In this document: positions 1-9,056 of the stretch, piece by piece | Layout of the letters: the number at the start of each line of letters is the position of its first letter | Position numbering within the stretch: the stretch's first letter is position 1 | Source of the DNA: Martinezella multihospitum | GTDB taxonomy: Bacteria > Pseudomonadota > Alphaproteobacteria > Rhizobiales > Rhizobiaceae | Length of the DNA stretch: 64,000 nt | Reading direction: 5' to 3' | Assembly: GCF_900094585.1 (NCBI RefSeq) | Contig: NZ_FMAG01000007.1 | Coordinates: 62,001 to 126,000, forward strand | The notes under the pieces: generated by a model | What the model saw: the letters and a program-made list of their open reading frames with translations, nothing else | The model's database searches: none | What the model was told of the DNA's origin: nothing | Program-made: the position numbers and the translations under genes

Positions 1-203
1 TCGACAATGCAGGTGGCGGTATAGGCGAAGAAGGAATCGACCGCGTCCTCATCTCGCTCGCGCTCCAACCATTTGGCGAGTTCGAGCTGGACGATGGTGG
101 GGACGATACATTCGGTTCGCGCAGGCATTTCGTCCTGAAGTCGATCTGCGGTCGGGCCTTGGGTCAGCCACTCGATCCAGGCTGAGCTGTCAACGACACG
201 CAT
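1..203 (-). CDS. PIN-domain toxin (VapC-like), C-terminus cut by the window edge
   Basis: The reverse strand from 203 opens with MRVVDSSAWIEW, the first acidic motif of PIN-domain ribonucleases, followed by a helical stretch rich in E, R and W. The reading frame runs off the window at base 1, so about 67 residues are visible and the later catalytic acids are not. Its ATG overlaps the TGA of the upstream antitoxin gene (ATGA), as expected for a translationally coupled toxin-antitoxin pair. VapC-type toxins typically cleave RNA and are neutralised by the partner protein. The family call rests on the N-terminus and the context. Confidence 0.75.
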   Translation of the reverse strand, partial: MRVVDSSAWIEWLTQGPTADRLQDEMPARTECIVPTIVQLELAKWLERERDEDAVDSFFAYTATCIV

Positions 204-412
204 CAAAACCGATCTTTCCGGTCACGGTAGTTGCTGGGGTTGGCGCCCTTCGCCATGCCCTTGAGGTCGGTAAGTTCGGGTACAGGAATGAGCAGCACTC
301 CCTTGCCTTTGGGAATGAAGACGAATTCCTGACCTGCGCTCCAATGCTGCTGGTCGCGAACTTCTTTCGGGATCGATATCTGAAATTTTGAGGAGAGTGT
401 CGCAGTGGCCAT
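203..412 (-). CDS. AbrB/MazE-type antitoxin of the PIN toxin
   Basis: A 69-residue protein starting MATATLSSKFQISIPKEVR, the usual swapped-hairpin AbrB fold in which a beta strand is followed by an I-P-K-E-x-R motif. It should bind its own promoter and neutralise the PIN toxin encoded directly downstream with an ATGA overlap. The frame is open further upstream, but the ATG at 412 matches the family N-terminus. The C-terminal tail, rich in K, N and R, is the likely toxin-binding segment; that is family knowledge, not something shown here. Confidence 0.8.
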   Translation of the reverse strand: MATATLSSKFQISIPKEVRDQQHWSAGQEFVFIPKGKGVLLIPVPELTDLKGMAKGANPSNYRDRKDRF

Positions 413-538
413 TCTTACGTTTTTCCGATCGATAGATATGTCGTAAGAATAACACTGAAAGGGAGATGTGGATAGGCTCTTTCCAAGAGTGGTTTGGGCG
501 CGGAAGGCCGACACGATATCGATCAGTTCGAGGCGTTA

Positions 539-555
539 TTTGTCATCGCGACAAA
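539..555. promoter_or_regulatory. inverted repeat upstream of the aminotransferase gene
   Basis: TTTGTC (539-544) and GACAAA (550-555) form an inverted repeat with a 5-base spacer. A second short one, GTCA/TGAC, follows near 564-578. They lie 60-95 bases before the start codon of the aminotransferase gene, in an AT-rich stretch suitable for a promoter and operator. The regulator is unknown. Confidence 0.3.
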
Positions 556-634
556 CAAAATAGGTCAGCATTATTGACTTATCTTTTATTGCGTGATCTT
601 GTGCTTGAAAGACCAAAAATTACGAGGAAGCCCC

Positions 635-1864
635 ATGTTGAATTGGGAAAATATCTTTGCGACGCGCTCGAGCCGCATGCGCGCCTCTGAAATCCGCGAA
701 TTGCTGAAGCTGCTGGAGCGGCCGGATATCATCTCTTTTGCCGGCGGCATTCCCGATCCCGCTTTGTTTCCGGATGCCGAATTCAAGCAGGCCTATGCGG
801 ATATCTTTTCCGGCTCGACGGTCAACGCCGCGCTGCAATATTCGGTCAGCGAAGGCTACAAGCCCCTGCGCGAATGGCTTGTTGGCCAGGTGGGCGCGCT
901 CGGCATTCCCTGCGAGCTCGAAAACGTCTTCATCGTTTCCGGCTCGCAACAGGGTCTCGATTATCTCGGCAAGCTCTTCCTGTCGCCGAAGGATACGGCG
1001 CTGGTCACGGCGCCGACCTATCTCGGCGCGCTGCAGGCCTTCAACGCCTATGAGCCGACCTACGATCAGCTGACGCCGAACGGCAATCGCACGCCGGATT
1101 CCTATCGCGCCGCGGCTTCGCAGGCTGGCGGCAGGGTGAAGTTCGCCTATCTCTCGGCCGACTTCGCCAACCCGACCGGCGAAACGGTCGATCTGGCAGG
1201 CCGCGAGAAGCTGCTCGATCTTGCCGAAGAGCTCGATATCGCCGTCATCGAAGATGCCGCCTATCAGTCGCTGCGCTATGACGGTGAGCCGGTTGCGCCG
1301 ATCCTGGCACTGGAAATCGCGCGCAAGGGCAACATCAACGACACGCGCACGATCTATTGCGGCAGCTTCTCCAAGACGCTGGCGCCCGGCCTGCGCGTCG
1401 GCTTCGTCGTCGCCAATGCGCCCGTCATCCGCAAGCTCGTCCTGATGAAGCAGGCCGCTGACCTGCATTCCTCGACTATCAACCAGATCGCGATCCATCA
1501 GGTCGCCGAGCGTGGTTTCGATGCCCAGGTTGCCAAGGTCCGCAAGACCTACAGCCACCGCCGCGACTGCATGCTGGCGGCGCTTGCGAAATACATGCCC
1601 GAAGGTACGAGCTGGACGAAGCCGCAAGGCGGCATGTTCGTCTGGGTGACCCTCCCGAAGGGCATGGATGGCGCCAAGCTGCTCGCACGGTCGCTGGAAA
1701 CGGCGAAAGTCGCCTTCGTGCCCGGTCAGGCGTTCTTCGCCGATGGTTCTGGCGCGAATACCTTCCGCGTCAGTTTCTCCTGTGCCAATGACGAGATGAT
1801 CGAGGAAGGCATTTCGCGGCTCGGTAAGCTGATTGCAGGCGAGATCGGGGCGATGGCGGCCTAA
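635..1864 (+). CDS. PLP-dependent class I/II aminotransferase, 2-aminoadipate/LysN-like
   Basis: A 409-residue fold-type I aminotransferase. The start at 635 is preceded by AGGAAG and gives the typical N-terminus MLNWENIFATRSSRM; an upstream in-frame start has no such site. Visible motifs are the substrate loop ISFAGGIPDP, the cofactor-binding region GSQQGLDYLGK, the NPTG motif, and the Schiff-base lysine in GSFSKTLAPGLRVGF (about K247). The protein resembles the catalytic half of MocR regulators and 2-aminoadipate aminotransferases, but it lacks a GntR DNA-binding domain. The exact amino donor cannot be read from the sequence. It is convergent with the aldo/keto reductase gene. Confidence 0.85.
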   Translation: MLNWENIFATRSSRMRASEIRELLKLLERPDIISFAGGIPDPALFPDAEFKQAYADIFSGSTVNAALQYSVSEGYKPLREWLVGQVGALGIPCELENVFIVSGSQQGLDYLGKLFLSPKDTALVTAPTYLGALQAFNAYEPTYDQLTPNGNRTPDSYRAAASQAGGRVKFAYLSADFANPTGETVDLAGREKLLDLAEELDIAVIEDAAYQSLRYDGEPVAPILALEIARKGNINDTRTIYCGSFSKTLAPGLRVGFVVANAPVIRKLVLMKQAADLHSSTINQIAIHQVAERGFDAQVAKVRKTYSHRRDCMLAALAKYMPEGTSWTKPQGGMFVWVTLPKGMDGAKLLARSLETAKVAFVPGQAFFADGSGANTFRVSFSCANDEMIEEGISRLGKLIAGEIGAMAA

Positions 1865-1884
1865 GCCGCCACGGCCGGTTTTTT
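1855..1884 (+). terminator. possible terminator between convergent genes
   Basis: GGCGGC (1855-1860) and GCCGCC (1865-1870) can form a short GC-rich hairpin spanning the aminotransferase stop codon. A T-run follows at 1879-1884, just before the convergent aldo/keto reductase stop. The gap of 8 bases between stem and T-run weakens the case. Confidence 0.35.
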
Positions 1885-2941
1885 ACTTCGCCAGATGCGG
1901 GCCGATCAGCGCGAGATCGGCCTCGCTCAAGCGGTCGCTGGCCGTATTGCGCTGGTGCCAGTAGGGATACATCAGCGGCTGCAGGCTGACGTCGTCGAGC
2001 CGCTTGCGCTCCTCGTCGGTCAGCTTCAGTTCGGCACTGGCGAGATTGTCTTTGAACTGGGCTTTCGTGCGGCCGCCGATGATGACTGAGGTCACGCCCT
2101 TGCGGCCGATGAGCCAGGCAAGCGCCACCTGAGCGGCCGAAACGCCACGACCGTCTGCGACTTCCACCAGCGTATCGACGATATTCCACAGGCGGTTTTC
2201 ATCGCGGATCGGCGGCTCCGTCCAGCCGGCGAACTGGCGCGTGCCTTCCGGCGTCGCCTGGTTGCGGCGATGCTTGCCGGAGAGCAGGCCGCCGGCAATC
2301 GGGCTCCAGACGAGGATGCCGAGGCCTTGGTCAATACTGATCGGCACCAGTTCGTTTTCCGCGTCGCGAGCTTCCAGCGTGTAATGGATCTGCTGGCTGA
2401 CGAAACGTTCGCGTTTGTCGCGCTCGCTGACGCCGAGCGCCTTCATGATGTGCCAGCCGGAAAAGTTCGAGCAGCCGATGTAGCGGATCTTGCCCTGGCG
2501 AACCAAGGTGTCGAGCGCTTCCATCGTCTCTTCCAGCGGCGTCTGTCCGTCCCATTCGTGCAGCTGGTAGAGGTCGATGACATCGGTCTTCATGCGCTTC
2601 AGGCTCGCCTCGCAGGCCTGGATGAGATGCTGGCGAGAGGAACCGACATCGTTGACGCCAGGTCCCATCGGGAAGCGCGCCTTGGTGGCTATGAGCACGC
2701 CGTTCTTGCGCGGGCCGCCGATGATCTCGCCGAGGATTTCTTCCGACGCGCCTTGCGAGTAGACATCGGCCGTATCAAGCAGGTTGACGCCGGCATCCAC
2801 GCACATGTCGACGAGCTTCTTTGCTTCTTTGACGCCGAGATCGCCGACAGTTTTCGCCCAGCCGACGCCGCCGAAAGTCATGGTGCCCATGGTGATGGTG
2901 GAAACTTTGAGGCCGGAGCGGCCAAGCAGACGATATTCCAT
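1883..2941 (-). CDS. aldo/keto reductase
   Basis: A 352-residue aldo/keto reductase beginning MEYRLLGRSGLKVSTITMG, with an AGGAGG-type ribosome site just upstream of 2941. The catalytic Asp and Tyr lie in LLDTADVYSQGASEEILG, followed by the DLYQLHEWDG strand and the C-terminal NADPH-binding segment around TSVIIGGRTKAQFKDNL. Such enzymes reduce aldehydes or ketones with NADPH in the cytosol. The length and motifs match the oxidoreductases often annotated YajO-like. Nothing nearby indicates the substrate. Confidence 0.88.
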   Translation of the reverse strand: MEYRLLGRSGLKVSTITMGTMTFGGVGWAKTVGDLGVKEAKKLVDMCVDAGVNLLDTADVYSQGASEEILGEIIGGPRKNGVLIATKARFPMGPGVNDVGSSRQHLIQACEASLKRMKTDVIDLYQLHEWDGQTPLEETMEALDTLVRQGKIRYIGCSNFSGWHIMKALGVSERDKRERFVSQQIHYTLEARDAENELVPISIDQGLGILVWSPIAGGLLSGKHRRNQATPEGTRQFAGWTEPPIRDENRLWNIVDTLVEVADGRGVSAAQVALAWLIGRKGVTSVIIGGRTKAQFKDNLASAELKLTDEERKRLDDVSLQPLMYPYWHQRNTASDRLSEADLALIGPHLAK

Positions 2942-3114
2942 AGATCTATCCTCCTCGATGCCATCTGAAATACGTGCCTCAGAAAATAGCGCCGGACGCG
3001 GATGGTCAAGATTCAATCATCATACGAACAGCAAACTATTCAAATTCAACTGTCACAATCATGTTAAGCCGTGCGTCTAGACAACCCTCCTGCAACCTAG
3101 CCGAGGACGTTTTC

Positions 3115-4095
3115 ATGAAGACCTTTGTTTCCGCCTTTGCCGGCCTCTTGGCCATCGCTCTTTTCTCCGGTACCGCAAACGCTGCCGATCTCGTCCTCTA
3201 CACCAGCCAGCCAAATGCCGACGCGCAGGCGACCGTCGATGGCTTCACGGCCGCCAATCCCGGTATCAAGGTCGATTGGGTTCGCGACGGCACGCCGCAG
3301 ATCATTGCCAAGCTTCAGGCCGAAATGCAGGCCGGCGCTCCGGTAGCCGACGTTCTGCTGATCGCCGATACGGTGACGCTGGAGCGCCTGAAGGAAGCCG
3401 GCAAGCTGCTCGCCTACAAGTCGCCGGAAGCTGCCAATTACGACGCGTCGCTCTATGATGCTGATGGCTATTACTATTCCACAAAGCTGATCACGACCGG
3501 CATCGTCTACAACACCGCCGCTGCAATGAAGCCGGCAAGCTGGCAGGATCTGGTGAAGCCGGAAGCCAAGGGCCTCGTTGCCATGCCGAGCCCGCTTGCT
3601 TCGGGCGCGGCTCTTATTCATGCGCAGACGCTTGCCGGCGTTGGCAGCCTCGGCTGGGACTACTACAAGAACCTCGCCGATAACGGCGCGATCGCGTCCG
3701 GCGGCAACGGCGCCGTGCTGAAGTCGGTCGCTTCGGGCGAAAAGGCCTATGGCATGATCGTCGACTACATGCCGATCCGCGAGAAGGCCAAGGGCGCGCC
3801 GCTGGAATTCGTGTTCCCGAAGGAAGGCGTTTCGGCGGTTACCGAACCGGTCGGCATTCTCGCCGGCACGCAGCATGCCGATGCCGCCAAGAAGTTCGTC
3901 GACTACGTTCTCTCCGAAAAGGGCCAGGAAGGCTTTTTGAAGCTCGGCTATATTCCGGCCCGCAACGGCACGCCGCTACCGGAAGGTTTTCCGGCACGTG
4001 ACAGTATCAAGGTTTTGCCGTTGAATGCAGCCGATGCTCTCAAGAATACGGATCAGGACCTGAAGACCTTCTCCACCTACTTCAAGTCGAAGTAA
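3115..4095 (+). CDS. ABC transporter periplasmic substrate-binding protein (Fe(III)/2-aminoethylphosphonate type)
   Basis: A 326-residue protein with a signal peptide of about 23 residues ending ANA-A, then the opening DLVLYTSQPNADAQATVDGF of type 2 periplasmic binding proteins in the FbpA/AfuA/PhnS group. The start at 3115 is preceded by GAGGAC. It is the first gene of an importer followed by a fused permease and an ATPase. A tyrosine cluster (GYYYS) is visible, but the paired C-terminal iron ligands of true FbpA proteins are not evident. A small organic ligand is as likely as ferric iron. Confidence 0.85.
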   Translation: MKTFVSAFAGLLAIALFSGTANAADLVLYTSQPNADAQATVDGFTAANPGIKVDWVRDGTPQIIAKLQAEMQAGAPVADVLLIADTVTLERLKEAGKLLAYKSPEAANYDASLYDADGYYYSTKLITTGIVYNTAAAMKPASWQDLVKPEAKGLVAMPSPLASGAALIHAQTLAGVGSLGWDYYKNLADNGAIASGGNGAVLKSVASGEKAYGMIVDYMPIREKAKGAPLEFVFPKEGVSAVTEPVGILAGTQHADAAKKFVDYVLSEKGQEGFLKLGYIPARNGTPLPEGFPARDSIKVLPLNAADALKNTDQDLKTFSTYFKSK

Positions 4096-4112
4096 TCCGC
4101 CCCGGATTTGGA

Positions 4113-5807
4113 ATGTACTCACATGTGCGTCGAGGAAACAGCCAGCCGGCCTGGCTGTTTCCTTTTGTTGTTGCCGTCGTGTTTTTGCTCAGCGTCCTGC
4201 CGCTGGCGCGGCTGGCGCTTGCCGGCATCGAGGCACTGCTCAGGGGTGGCACCTATGAGCTCATCACCGATCCGGCGCTCTGGCGCTCAGCCTGGTACAC
4301 GATCGAAACGGCCGTGCTAGGCACCATCGTCTCCGTTGTCCTCGGTTGCCTTTTCGCATTTTTGCTGACCCTGACCGATCTTTCGGGCAGGGGGGTACTC
4401 GGCTTCCTCTTCGTGCTGCCGATGATGATCCCGCCGCAGGTGACGGCGCTGGCGTGGGTGCAGATGTCCGGGCCATCGAGCCCCTTGCTGAAAGCGCTTC
4501 ACATCGCACCGCCGCTCGGCTCGCCGCAGCCACTCTATTCGGTCGGCGGCATTGCGCTGCTCTACGGCGTTCAGCACGCACCGCTGGTTTATCTGGCGCT
4601 GCGTGCCGGCCTGATGGCGCTGCCGCGCGATGGCGTCGAGGCCGCAAGGCTTTCCGGCGCGTCGGGCTTGCGCGTCTTCCGCGATATCATCCTGCCCTTG
4701 TCTCTGCCCGGTGTCATCGCGGGAGCCGCGATCGCTTTCGTCTCCTCGATCGGCAATTTCGGCATTCCCGCGATCCTCGGCATTCCCGCCTCGATCTATA
4801 CGCTGTCGACCCTGATCTTCACGAAGTTCTCCAGCTTTGGGCCGCGGACCTTCGGTGACATCGCCGTGTTGTCGACGATGATCGCCGTCATTGCGGTCGC
4901 CGGCCTTGCCGTGCAGGGCAGGGCCTTGAAGGCGCGCGACTATCGCGTCATCGGCATTTCCGGTGCGACGGCTGCCTTTTCGCTCGGCCGCTGGCGCTAT
5001 TTTGCCTTGCCGCTGCTTTGCGCCATCCTGTTCGTCATGCTCGTCGCACCCTTCCTGGCGCTGGTTGCCGGCGCGCTGGTGCCGGCCTATGGCGTGCCGC
5101 TGACCGTCAAGACGGCATCGCTGAATGCGTTCACGGAAATCCTGTTTCGGCAGAGCATCACGCGCACCGCCTTTTCCAATTCGCTGTTCCTCGCCGGCAT
5201 GACAGCACTCGGTCTCCTCCTGGTGACAGTACTTGCGGCCTATGCGCTGACGCGGCGCAAGGACGCACTCAGCCGCATCGTCGGTGGCATGATCGAGATC
5301 CCCTATGCGCTTCCCGGCATCATCATCGCCGTCTGCTTCATCCTGGTGTTTGCAGCCCCGCTGCCGATCCTCAATGTCACGCTTTACGGGACGATCTGGA
5401 TCATCCTGCTTGCCTATTTCTCCGCCTATTTCGCCGTCAGCCTGAAGCCGGTCATGAGCGCTTTCGTGCAGCTCGATCCGGCGCTGGAGGAGGCGGCGCG
5501 GCTTTCCGGCGCCGGCTTCTTCCGCCGTTTGACCGATATTATCGTGCCGCTGATCGCGCCGGCAGCGGGCGCCTCGGTGATCCTGGTCTTTCTCATTGCC
5601 TGCAACGAGTTGACCGTTTCGGCACTGCTCTGGTCGGCCGGCACGCAGACGCTCGGCGTCGTCATTTACAATCTCGACGATGGCGGCAGTGCCGATCTTG
5701 CCTCGGCCATGTCGGTCATCGTCATCGCCATGGTCGTCATCATGATGGTGCTTCTGGAAATCATGGCCAAGCGCCTGCCGAAGGGAGTGGTGCCTTGGCG
5801 AAGCTGA
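4113..5807 (+). CDS. ABC transporter permease, fused two-domain (FbpB/PhnU-PhnV type)
   Basis: A 564-residue membrane protein with about 12 hydrophobic segments in two homologous halves. Each half carries the ATPase-contacting EAA loop: EAARLSGASGLRVFRDIILP near 170 and EEAARLSGAGFFRRLTDIIVP near 460. It forms the channel for the binding protein encoded 17 bases upstream and the ATPase encoded downstream. The first transmembrane segment (AWLFPFVVAVVFLLS) requires a start near 4113; no strong ribosome site precedes it. A perfect 12-bp hairpin followed by a T-rich run lies inside its first codons. Confidence 0.85.
   Translation: MYSHVRRGNSQPAWLFPFVVAVVFLLSVLPLARLALAGIEALLRGGTYELITDPALWRSAWYTIETAVLGTIVSVVLGCLFAFLLTLTDLSGRGVLGFLFVLPMMIPPQVTALAWVQMSGPSSPLLKALHIAPPLGSPQPLYSVGGIALLYGVQHAPLVYLALRAGLMALPRDGVEAARLSGASGLRVFRDIILPLSLPGVIAGAAIAFVSSIGNFGIPAILGIPASIYTLSTLIFTKFSSFGPRTFGDIAVLSTMIAVIAVAGLAVQGRALKARDYRVIGISGATAAFSLGRWRYFALPLLCAILFVMLVAPFLALVAGALVPAYGVPLTVKTASLNAFTEILFRQSITRTAFSNSLFLAGMTALGLLLVTVLAAYALTRRKDALSRIVGGMIEIPYALPGIIIAVCFILVFAAPLPILNVTLYGTIWIILLAYFSAYFAVSLKPVMSAFVQLDPALEEAARLSGAGFFRRLTDIIVPLIAPAAGASVILVFLIACNELTVSALLWSAGTQTLGVVIYNLDDGGSADLASAMSVIVIAMVVIMMVLLEIMAKRLPKGVVPWRS
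4134..4170 (+). terminator. terminator-like attenuator between binding-protein and permease genes
   Basis: GGAAACAGCCAG (4134-4145) and CTGGCTGTTTCC (4151-4162) form a perfect 12-bp stem with a 5-base loop, followed at once by TTTTGTTGTTG. This is a textbook intrinsic terminator shape. It lies within the first 20 codons of the permease gene, so it should reduce read-through and keep the binding protein in excess over the membrane components. Confidence 0.65.
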
Positions 5808-6826
5808 TCCTCAATCACATCAGCAAGGATTTCGGTACGGGCGGGCGGGCTGCCGTCAATGCCTTGTCGCTCGACGTGCGTGAAGGCGGCTTCCTGGCGC
5901 TGCTCGGCCCCTCGGGTTGCGGCAAGACGACGGTTCTGAGGATGATCGCAGGCTTCGAGCAGCCCACCGATGGCTCCATCCATCTCGGCGAGCGGCTGCT
6001 GGCGGATGCTGCAAACATGTTGCCGCCGGAGCGGCGCAACATGGCGATGGTGTTCCAGTCCTATGCGCTCTGGCCGCATATGAACGTATCGGAGAATGTC
6101 GGCTATCCGCTGAAGGTGCGCGGCATTTCCGGCGAACGCTACCGCGAGAAGGTGCGAGAGGCGCTGGCGACGGTGCGTCTCGGCGACTATGCCGAGCGCA
6201 GGCCTGCCGATCTCTCCGGCGGCCAGCGCCAGCGCGTGGCGCTTGCTCGCTGCCTGGTGACATCGCCCGATGTCGTGCTGCTCGACGAGCCGCTCGCCAA
6301 TCTCGATCGTCATCTGAAGAAGGAGATGGAGGAGACGTTTCGCGAGTTCCACCAGCGCTCGGGTGCCACCATGGTCTATGTCACGCATGACCAGAGCGAG
6401 GCGATGGCGCTCGCGACCGACGTTGCCGTCATGTCGGAAGGGCGGCTGCTGCAGATGGCGCCGCCGGCGGAGATCTATGCACGCCCCGAAGGCAGAATGG
6501 TCGGGGGACTGGTCGGCCAGGGTGCCATCCTGTCGCTTGCTTTTCCCGATGGCGGTTCGCGCCGCGTCGACTGGCCGTCCTTCCGCGGCTTTTGGGAGAA
6601 CCGGGCAGATGGCTCGGGGAATGCAGATATCCTCGTGCGGCCGGAGGATGTGATGGCCGACGGGGAGGGCATTTCATGCCGGGTCGATTCCGTTCTCTAT
6701 GAGGGCGAGCGCTATGCGCTGCGGCTGTCTATGCCGGATGGGCAGGTGCTGCGTGCCTATAGCCGCGATGCTGTCGCGGTTGGCGACGACTACCGGGTTG
6801 CCATCCGTTCGGCCTGGCGGCTTTGA
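5795..6826 (+). CDS. ABC transporter ATP-binding protein with TOBE domain
   Basis: A 343-residue ATPase of the PotA/FbpC class. Visible are Walker A GPSGCGKTTVLRM, the Q-loop in MVFQSYALWPH, signature LSGGQRQRVALARCL, Walker B VVLLDEPLANLD and the H-loop VTHDQ, then a C-terminal TOBE-like domain from about residue 240. It begins with TTG at 5795, supported by AAGGGAG seven bases upstream, and overlaps the permease stop by 13 bases. It energises the importer encoded by the two preceding genes. Confidence 0.9.
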   Translation: MAKLILNHISKDFGTGGRAAVNALSLDVREGGFLALLGPSGCGKTTVLRMIAGFEQPTDGSIHLGERLLADAANMLPPERRNMAMVFQSYALWPHMNVSENVGYPLKVRGISGERYREKVREALATVRLGDYAERRPADLSGGQRQRVALARCLVTSPDVVLLDEPLANLDRHLKKEMEETFREFHQRSGATMVYVTHDQSEAMALATDVAVMSEGRLLQMAPPAEIYARPEGRMVGGLVGQGAILSLAFPDGGSRRVDWPSFRGFWENRADGSGNADILVRPEDVMADGEGISCRVDSVLYEGERYALRLSMPDGQVLRAYSRDAVAVGDDYRVAIRSAWRL

Positions 6827-6902
6827 TCGGGCCGGGACAAGATGGTTGTTCCCTGTCGCCTCCTATGCTTGATTTGCTCGGTGTCACGAAGGGGAGTCGC
6901 GC

Positions 6903-7898
6903 ATGTCCGATCATAGCTTTCCGATTTTCGACCTCGGTGCCTTCGAGGTGGCTGGTGATGACGAAAAGAAGCGGCTCGGCGCGGAGGTGGATCGGATATG
7001 CCGATCGACCGGCTTTCTGGCGATTGCCAACCATGGTGTTGAGAATACTGTCATTGCCGATGTTTGGAAGAAGACGCAGGCATTCTTCGATCTGCCCCCC
7101 GAGGTGAAACAGCGCGCCAAGACACTCTATCCCGGCTATCCCTACGGCTATCTCGGGCCGGGCACCGAGGCGCTCGCGAAATCGCGCAATGTCGACACGC
7201 CGCCGGACCTGAAGGAAAGCTTCAATGGCGGCCCGCTTTTTGTTCCAGTCGGCATAAGCGATCCGGAAGCGCTCGGTTTCTGCTATGCCGCCACTATCTG
7301 GCCGGAAGGACCGGAGGGATTCGTCGAGGCGTGGAAGGCCTATTACGCTGCGATGGAAGATCTGGCGGCGCGCATCATGCGCGTATTCGCAACGGCGCTC
7401 GGCCTCGACGAACGCTTCTTCGATCCTTATGTCGATGCGCCGATCAGTGCGCTGCGCGCGTTGAACTATCCCGAACAGCATGTGCCGCCGCAGCCCGGCC
7501 AACTTCGGGCCGGTGCGCATACGGATTACGGCAGCCTGACGATCCTGTTGCCACAACCCGGCTCGAAAGGGCTCGAGATCATTTCTCCGGATGGCAACTG
7601 GACGCCGGTGCCGCCGGTGGAAGGCGCCTTCGTCATCAATATCGGCGACCTGATGGCGCTCTGGACTAATGATCGCTGGGTTTCAACCGTCCACCGCGTC
7701 GTCAATCCACCGCCGGAGGAGGGCGGTATGCAGCGGCGGCAATCCCTGGCCTTCTTCCATCAGCCGAACTGGTTTGCCGAGATCGCCTGCCTGCCGTCGT
7801 GCCTGAAGGAAGGCGAGGAGCCGAAATATGCGCCTGTTCTGTCCGGCCCTTATCTGATGGGCAAGTTCAAGTCGACTGTTACCGCAAAGGCTGGCTGA
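6903..7898 (+). CDS. isopenicillin N synthase-family 2-oxoglutarate/Fe(II) oxygenase
   Basis: A 331-residue non-haem iron oxygenase. The N-terminal DIOX_N region contains GFLAIANHGV. The catalytic core has the H-x-D pair in GAHTDYGSLTIL, the distal histidine in STVHRVVNP and the co-substrate arginine in RRQSLAFFHQPN. The start at 6903 has GGGGAG upstream. It follows the ABC importer genes after 76 bases in the same direction, so it may modify the imported compound. That link, and whether the co-substrate is 2-oxoglutarate, is inference. Confidence 0.85.
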   Translation: MSDHSFPIFDLGAFEVAGDDEKKRLGAEVDRICRSTGFLAIANHGVENTVIADVWKKTQAFFDLPPEVKQRAKTLYPGYPYGYLGPGTEALAKSRNVDTPPDLKESFNGGPLFVPVGISDPEALGFCYAATIWPEGPEGFVEAWKAYYAAMEDLAARIMRVFATALGLDERFFDPYVDAPISALRALNYPEQHVPPQPGQLRAGAHTDYGSLTILLPQPGSKGLEIISPDGNWTPVPPVEGAFVINIGDLMALWTNDRWVSTVHRVVNPPPEEGGMQRRQSLAFFHQPNWFAEIACLPSCLKEGEEPKYAPVLSGPYLMGKFKSTVTAKAG

Positions 7899-7941
7899 AC
7901 ATAAGCCGGCTTACTTTCCCTTATGCAAACTGGAATGCTTC

Positions 7942-9056
7942 ATGTCCCTGCGCCTTGCGACCTTCAATGTCGAAAACCTTCTGACCCGTTTCGATTACAC
8001 CGGTTTTCGCAACCAGCTGCGACAGGATCGCGTATTGCAGCTCTTCGATGTCCGCAACGAGGAGGTCTATCAGCAGCTGGAGGCAGCCGGGTGGTTGCCG
8101 CCACCGACGACACCAGGCAGATGACGGCGCTTGCGATCGCAGATGCCGATGCCGATATCATCTGCCTGCAGGAAGTGGACAACATGGCGGCGCTGCAGGC
8201 CTTCGAATATGGCTATCTCTACCGCATGGTCGGCAATGGCTACCGCCAGAAATACCTGATCGAGGGCAATGACAGCCGCGGCATCGATGTCGCCGTTATG
8301 ATGCGAGAGGAAACGCGCGACGGCCAGCCCATCGTGCTCAATGACATCAAGAGTCACGCGATGGTGACCTACGACAGCTTTGGTCTTTTCAACGACGAAC
8401 TGGCGGAGCTCGGCCTTCATTCGGAAGATAAGATCTTCAAGCGCGATTGCCTGGAGCTGCATCTCCATATCGGCGGCGTGCCGTTCTCGCTTTATGTCGT
8501 GCATCTGAAATCGATGGGACCGGCGCGCGAAGGCATGGATGGTCGCCACGCGACAATGCCGATCCGAAGGGCCGAGACCATGGCGGTTCGCCGCATTATC
8601 GAAGATCGTTTTGGCGCCGGCCATACGGCGACGAAGAATTTCGCCATCTGCGGTGACATGAACGACTATCAGGAGTGGATCGATGTCGTCGGCACGCGCC
8701 GCACCGGCTATCGCTTCGAGCCGCGCAGCGAGGAGAAGGGCAGCGCTCTCGATGTCTTCAGCCATGACGGCTTCGTCGAGAATGTCGTGCACCGGCGTGA
8801 CGAGCTCGATCGCTGGACGCTCTATCACGCTCGTGGGCCACAGGAGCAGCGGCTTTGCCAGCTCGACTATATCTGGCTCTCTCCGGCTCTGGCGCGTGCC
8901 AATGCGAAGCGCTCTCCCGATATCGTCCGCTCGGGACAGCCTTTCCGAACCATATTCCCACCGGGACAGGAGGTGGAGCGCTATCCGCGCGTCGGCTGGG
9001 ACAGGCCGAAAGCTTCCGACCATTGCCCCGTCGTCATGACATTGGATTTGATATGA
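7942..9056 (+). pseudogene. endonuclease/exonuclease/phosphatase-family gene interrupted by a single frameshift
   Basis: The first frame reads MSLRLATFNVENLLTRFDYTG and continues to about residue 49 (QQLEAA), then reaches a stop at 8124. The continuation, starting VVAATDDTRQMTALAIADAD, lies in another frame and runs to 9056. Joined, they give an EEP-fold protein of about 370 residues with NVEN, LQEVDN, GDMNDY and the terminal SDHCPV motif, all needed for Mg-dependent phosphoesterase chemistry. One missing base near 8086-8091, in a run of C and G, restores the frame. The catalytic motifs are intact on both sides, so this is a recent mutation or a sequencing error. Confidence 0.8.

Noticed and set aside
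8070..8130. Programmed frameshifting in the EEP-family gene
   Set aside because: No slippery heptamer or downstream pseudoknot was seen, and family members are single-frame. Mutation or sequencing error is simpler.
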